The translations under genes and the position numbers were made by a program. A DNA stretch of 64,000 bases. Source: a virus. The DNA is taken from the IMG/VR virus record IMGVR_UViG_3300043419_002186, positions 21,792-85,791 of that record. One strand, 5' to 3'. Shown one piece after another: positions 61,599-64,000 of this stretch (position 1 is the stretch's first letter; each line of letters begins with the position of its first letter). A model generated the notes under the pieces. It searched no databases and was not told the DNA's origin. It was given only the letters and a program-made list of their open reading frames with translations.

Positions 61599-62372
61599 AT
61601 GGCAGACGGCAATCGGCCCATCGGATGGAACCCGCTTATCGGATTCGGGTTCACTGCGCTCGGCGTAGGCTACCTGTACGAGGTGTGGAAGCACCGTCAG
61701 CCCGCTCTCCTTCCCGCTCCCGAAGGACTGAACGGTCTCGGCTACGCGAGGAGCGCCCCTCCCCCAAAAGGCGAACCCCTCGTCGTTCGCGACGGGGTCC
61801 GAAAAATCAAGTTCTACCCCGCAGGTGACATCGACCAGCGCGTCGGCTACATCATGCGGCAGATTCAGATGGATTCGCTTGACCCCCGCGTCATCAGCGA
61901 GGCCAGCGCCATCATCGGCGGCAAGTGCCCCGTGGAGCGCGGCGGTCTTGACTGGTGCGTTCCCCCCAAGAACTGGCGCGCTGAAATCTCCAATCTCTTC
62001 GGGGCTGTGCACAGCGCGAACAGCCGCATCGGCATGCGCTACACCCGCGACCACGATGGTGTGGACATGTTCCGCTCCTCCGCGCTCATGCGCCGCATGC
62101 CCGTGGGCGACTGCGACGACATGGTCATCCGCCTCGGCGCGATGCTCAAGGCCATCGGCTACAGCGTGAAGTGCCGCGTCGTTGCCCCGAAGGGCGCTCC
62201 CGGCCAGTGGGCCCACATCTACCTGATGTGCGGCTCTGAGGCGGGCAACCAGCAGCCTCCCAAGTGGCTCCCGCTGGACCCCACGGAGCCTGAGAACGGT
62301 GTCTTCTGGGAGGTGCCCGACAGGCTCATCTCCACGAAGAAGGACTTCCTCGTCCCCGCTGGCGTGCCGTAG
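61599..62372 (+). CDS. Membrane-anchored transglutaminase-like protein
   Basis: 257 residues, ATG 61599 with GGAGG upstream. A short N-terminal hydrophobic segment ('NPLIGFGFTALGVGYLYEVW') precedes a soluble domain with 'RMPVGDCDDMVIRLGAMLKAIGYSVKCRVV', 'QWAHIYLMCG' and 'WLPLDPTE': Cys, His and Asp in the order of the transglutaminase/protease superfamily. It could crosslink or process virion proteins, or cleave peptide bonds. The same fold occurs in phage structural modules. Confidence 0.75.
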   Translation: MADGNRPIGWNPLIGFGFTALGVGYLYEVWKHRQPALLPAPEGLNGLGYARSAPPPKGEPLVVRDGVRKIKFYPAGDIDQRVGYIMRQIQMDSLDPRVISEASAIIGGKCPVERGGLDWCVPPKNWRAEISNLFGAVHSANSRIGMRYTRDHDGVDMFRSSALMRRMPVGDCDDMVIRLGAMLKAIGYSVKCRVVAPKGAPGQWAHIYLMCGSEAGNQQPPKWLPLDPTEPENGVFWEVPDRLISTKKDFLVPAGVP

Positions 62373-62422
62373 AGGTCGAGGGCTCGTTCCCGTGCTACTG
62401 TGCCCCTGAACACGGAGGCCCG

Positions 62423-62902
62423 ATGTACCCTGTCGAATCGATTCGAGCGAACACCCAGCAGTCCGACTTGGAGTCGAAGCTCTACTCCATCGAGACGCTG
62501 CTCCGTCTGAACCTGCTCACGGCAGGTGGCACGCTCCCCATCACCAACGTGGGAAGCGCGTTCAACGGCGCTGTCATCGGAACCACCAGTCGCTACGTCG
62601 AAATCTACAAGAACAACTACAAGCACATGCTGGCCATCCGCATCTTCGCGGAGTTCGACACGGTCACACCGGGCATTCAGAAGGCATCGTTGGCACTGAC
62701 CAACGACCTTTCCAACTACTCGCGCATCGACCTGCTCATCGAGGGCCTCAAGGACCGAAGCGACACGGTGTGGCTGCGTCCGAACCAGTCGCTCTACATC
62801 AACACCGCGGACACGGCCGTTGACCTCTCGGGCTCCATCTTCCGCACCCTCGTCTTCGACCCCCTCGCGCTCGCTGACTACATCAATCAGGTCGGCGCGT
62901 AG
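62423..62902 (+). CDS. Putative virion protein
   Basis: 159 residues, ATG 62423 with CGGAGG upstream. Beta-rich throughout ('GAVIGTTSRYVEIYKNNYKHMLAIRIFAEFDT', 'DTVWLRPNQSLYINTADTAVDLSGSIFRTLVFDPLALAD'), like a small jelly-roll or minor capsid protein. Palindrome 62434 encodes 'ESIRAN' at the N-terminus. Context with the next gene suggests structure. Confidence 0.65.
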   Translation: MYPVESIRANTQQSDLESKLYSIETLLRLNLLTAGGTLPITNVGSAFNGAVIGTTSRYVEIYKNNYKHMLAIRIFAEFDTVTPGIQKASLALTNDLSNYSRIDLLIEGLKDRSDTVWLRPNQSLYINTADTAVDLSGSIFRTLVFDPLALADYINQVGA

Positions 62903-62925
62903 ACCACTGCACACGGAGCACTGAC

Positions 62926-64000
62926 ATGGCCATCACCTACGGCACGACCAACCTCGGCAGCAGCAGCAACGGCGGCTTCGCCATCTACACGGCGACGACC
63001 ACGGGCGCAGAGGCCATCAGCGTCCTCAAGGCCAACTTCACGACGAACATCGTCTCGAAGGTGGACAACGCGGTCCCCCTGAGCGACCTGCAACTGGCGG
63101 CGCTCTCGTCCCTGCTCGCGAAGGTGCGCGCCGCGGCCCCCGGCGCTGACCCGCTGGCGCTCCTGCGGAAGCTGGTCGGTGTCCTTTCGACCGAGAACGG
63201 CGTCTCCATCGCCCTCTCGGTGTCGAGCGTCGGTGCCGTCCACACGCTCATCGCCACGACTTCGGCAGCCGCCGCTGCCATCGTCTACGTTCCGAACAGT
63301 GCTGCCGCTGGCCTGTTCACCGGCTTCGGCGCTGCTGACCCTGTCGGCGCTGCTCCCACGGGTGCCGCGGGCGGCATCCTCGGATACCCCGGCTCGACCT
63401 ACCCGAATCCGACGGGCCTCGCGGCTGACGCGAACCACGTCATCCCGATGAAGAACGACGGCAACTACATCGTCTACTTCAAGCAAGCTGACGTGGCCGC
63501 CAATCCTTCGGGCGTCGGCATCATGGGCGGGAAGAACACCAACTCGTCTGCGTTGGGTGAGCCGGGTTATGCCTACGCGAGCGCCAGTGACACGGTCGGC
63601 GGAGGCGGCAACGCAGGAATCGTCGGTGGTGACGCGTATGACGGGGGGGCGCCTGCCTACGGCGCTTCCGTCATCGCGGAGGGCGCGGACGGCACGACCA
63701 AGAAGGGTGGCAACGCGCTTGTGGACGCGGGCGCTGGCTTTGGCGGCTCGGGCGACGTGCTGGTCGCGGACGCGAACGCGGCTCGCGTCATCTTCGGCAC
63801 GAAGAGCGTGGCGGGCACACAGAACAAGCCCCCGCTGCTCACGAAGTCGCCCGTTGAGGAACAGGCCGTCGCGCAGACCGTCGTCGCTGGCGATGTGCTC
63901 GGCAATCTGTCCGCGGGCGTGGCCGTCTACTACAACATCAGCTCGGCAGGGGTCGTCACGCTCGGTGCGAACCCGCTGAAGACGCCCTATCAGGACGCCC
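62926..64000 (+). CDS. Large putative structural protein, 3'-truncated by the window edge
   Basis: ATG 62926 opens a frame that stays open to the end of the window (358 codons shown). The sequence is Gly/Ala/Ser/Thr-rich, with 'FTGFGAADPVGAAPTGAAGGILG' and 'GGGGNAGIVGGDAYDGGAPAYGASV' runs separated by beta strands, typical of fibre, spike or coat proteins. It lies 24 bp after the previous structural gene. No domain is recognised. Confidence 0.7.
   Translation, partial: MAITYGTTNLGSSSNGGFAIYTATTTGAEAISVLKANFTTNIVSKVDNAVPLSDLQLAALSSLLAKVRAAAPGADPLALLRKLVGVLSTENGVSIALSVSSVGAVHTLIATTSAAAAAIVYVPNSAAAGLFTGFGAADPVGAAPTGAAGGILGYPGSTYPNPTGLAADANHVIPMKNDGNYIVYFKQADVAANPSGVGIMGGKNTNSSALGEPGYAYASASDTVGGGGNAGIVGGDAYDGGAPAYGASVIAEGADGTTKKGGNALVDAGAGFGGSGDVLVADANAARVIFGTKSVAGTQNKPPLLTKSPVEEQAVAQTVVAGDVLGNLSAGVAVYYNISSAGVVTLGANPLKTPYQDA

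Larger units (their letters stand above)
1345..62445. repeat. Genome-wide 12-bp palindrome CGAATCGATTCG, 47 exact core copies
   Basis: Exact GAATCGATTC cores, given by the start of the 12-mer: 1345, 4909, 6940, 9191, 10166, 11079, 11730, 13305, 13935, 14631, 16009, 16945, 18139, 19175, 19820, 21552, 22515, 23763, 24377, 26085, 27261, 28072, 29636, 31402, 31649, 32650, 34382, 35232, 36489, 38643, 40356, 42662, 43475, 45463, 47039, 47846, 49779, 50851, 52394, 53261, 54795, 55690, 56534, 57623, 59912, 61008, 62434. The outer bases vary (C/T/G/A on the left, G/A/C on the right). One-mismatch copies occur at 3132, 3553, 7622, 30862, 37963, 48887, 54456 and 58457. In genes it encodes ESI, RIDS or NRF. 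Confidence 0.95.

Noticed and set aside
1345-62445. Palindromes as ordinary transcription terminators
   Set aside because: The 12-mer gives only a short AT-containing stem without loop or T-run, and most copies lie inside genes, where termination would be harmful.
1345-62445. Palindromes as a CRISPR array
   Set aside because: Units are short, widely spaced (about 1.4 kb) and embedded in genes; no repeat-spacer structure and no cas genes are present.

Overview
This window looks like about 64 kb of a large, GC-rich (roughly 60-65% GC by eye) temperate double-stranded DNA phage or provirus. Both ends run out inside plus-strand structural-type genes, so it is an internal part of a longer or circular genome. 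Phage character rests on a GH19 endolysin, a tyrosine integrase, a family A DNA polymerase, a recombination module and very tight gene packing with ATGA overlaps. I see no portal, terminase, tail sheath, tape measure or baseplate gene here. A short sigma-region-4 protein with an N-terminal 'RPCPWVSCRFHLYLD' block resembles proteins I associate with Myxococcota, so a myxobacterial-type host is my inference.

Layout. (1) 1-10351, plus strand: structural and lysis genes, many with C-terminal membrane helices, a GH19 endolysin, a thioredoxin-like protein and lysine-rich proteins, closed by a terminator at about 10.4 kb. (2) 10.4-26.0 kb, mostly minus: integrase, small zinc-binding or hypothetical proteins, a P-loop kinase, then a MoxR ATPase / VWA-metallopeptidase-like block headed by a ParB-like protein. 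Intergenic gaps here carry repeated RNA-like hairpins. (3) 26.05-27.48 kb: about 1.4 kb with no convincing gene, rich in inverted repeats. (4) 27.5-48.4 kb, minus: replication and recombination genes (Rad50-like ATPase with zinc hook, a UDG-exonuclease-PolA fusion, an SSB candidate, a Sak4-like ATPase, a PD-(D/E)XK nuclease and an SNF2 helicase interrupted by an HNH intein) mixed with many very small, often zinc-ribbon, paralogous genes. (5) 48.6-49.9 kb, plus: a DUF3987-like primase/helicase-type protein. (6) 50.0-55.2 kb, minus: small membrane proteins, a GNAT-like protein and an orphan recombinase core-binding domain protein. (7) 55.6-64.0 kb, mostly plus: the sigma-like protein, an 817-residue Q/A-rich protein, an XRE regulator, a transglutaminase-like protein and further structural genes.

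The most striking feature is a 12-bp palindrome, CGAATCGATTCG. I counted 47 exact copies of its 10-bp core, spread through the whole window about every 1.4 kb, inside genes in all three frames and between genes. That is more than a thousandfold above chance. In the 13.9-24.4 kb region several copies lie directly behind stop codons, as part of a recurring unit of stop codon, palindrome, hairpin, ribosome binding site and start. A ParB-like gene without a visible ParA partner has an 18-bp extended form of the palindrome in its leader. I propose a genome-wide protein-binding or marking site; which protein reads it is not shown by the sequence.
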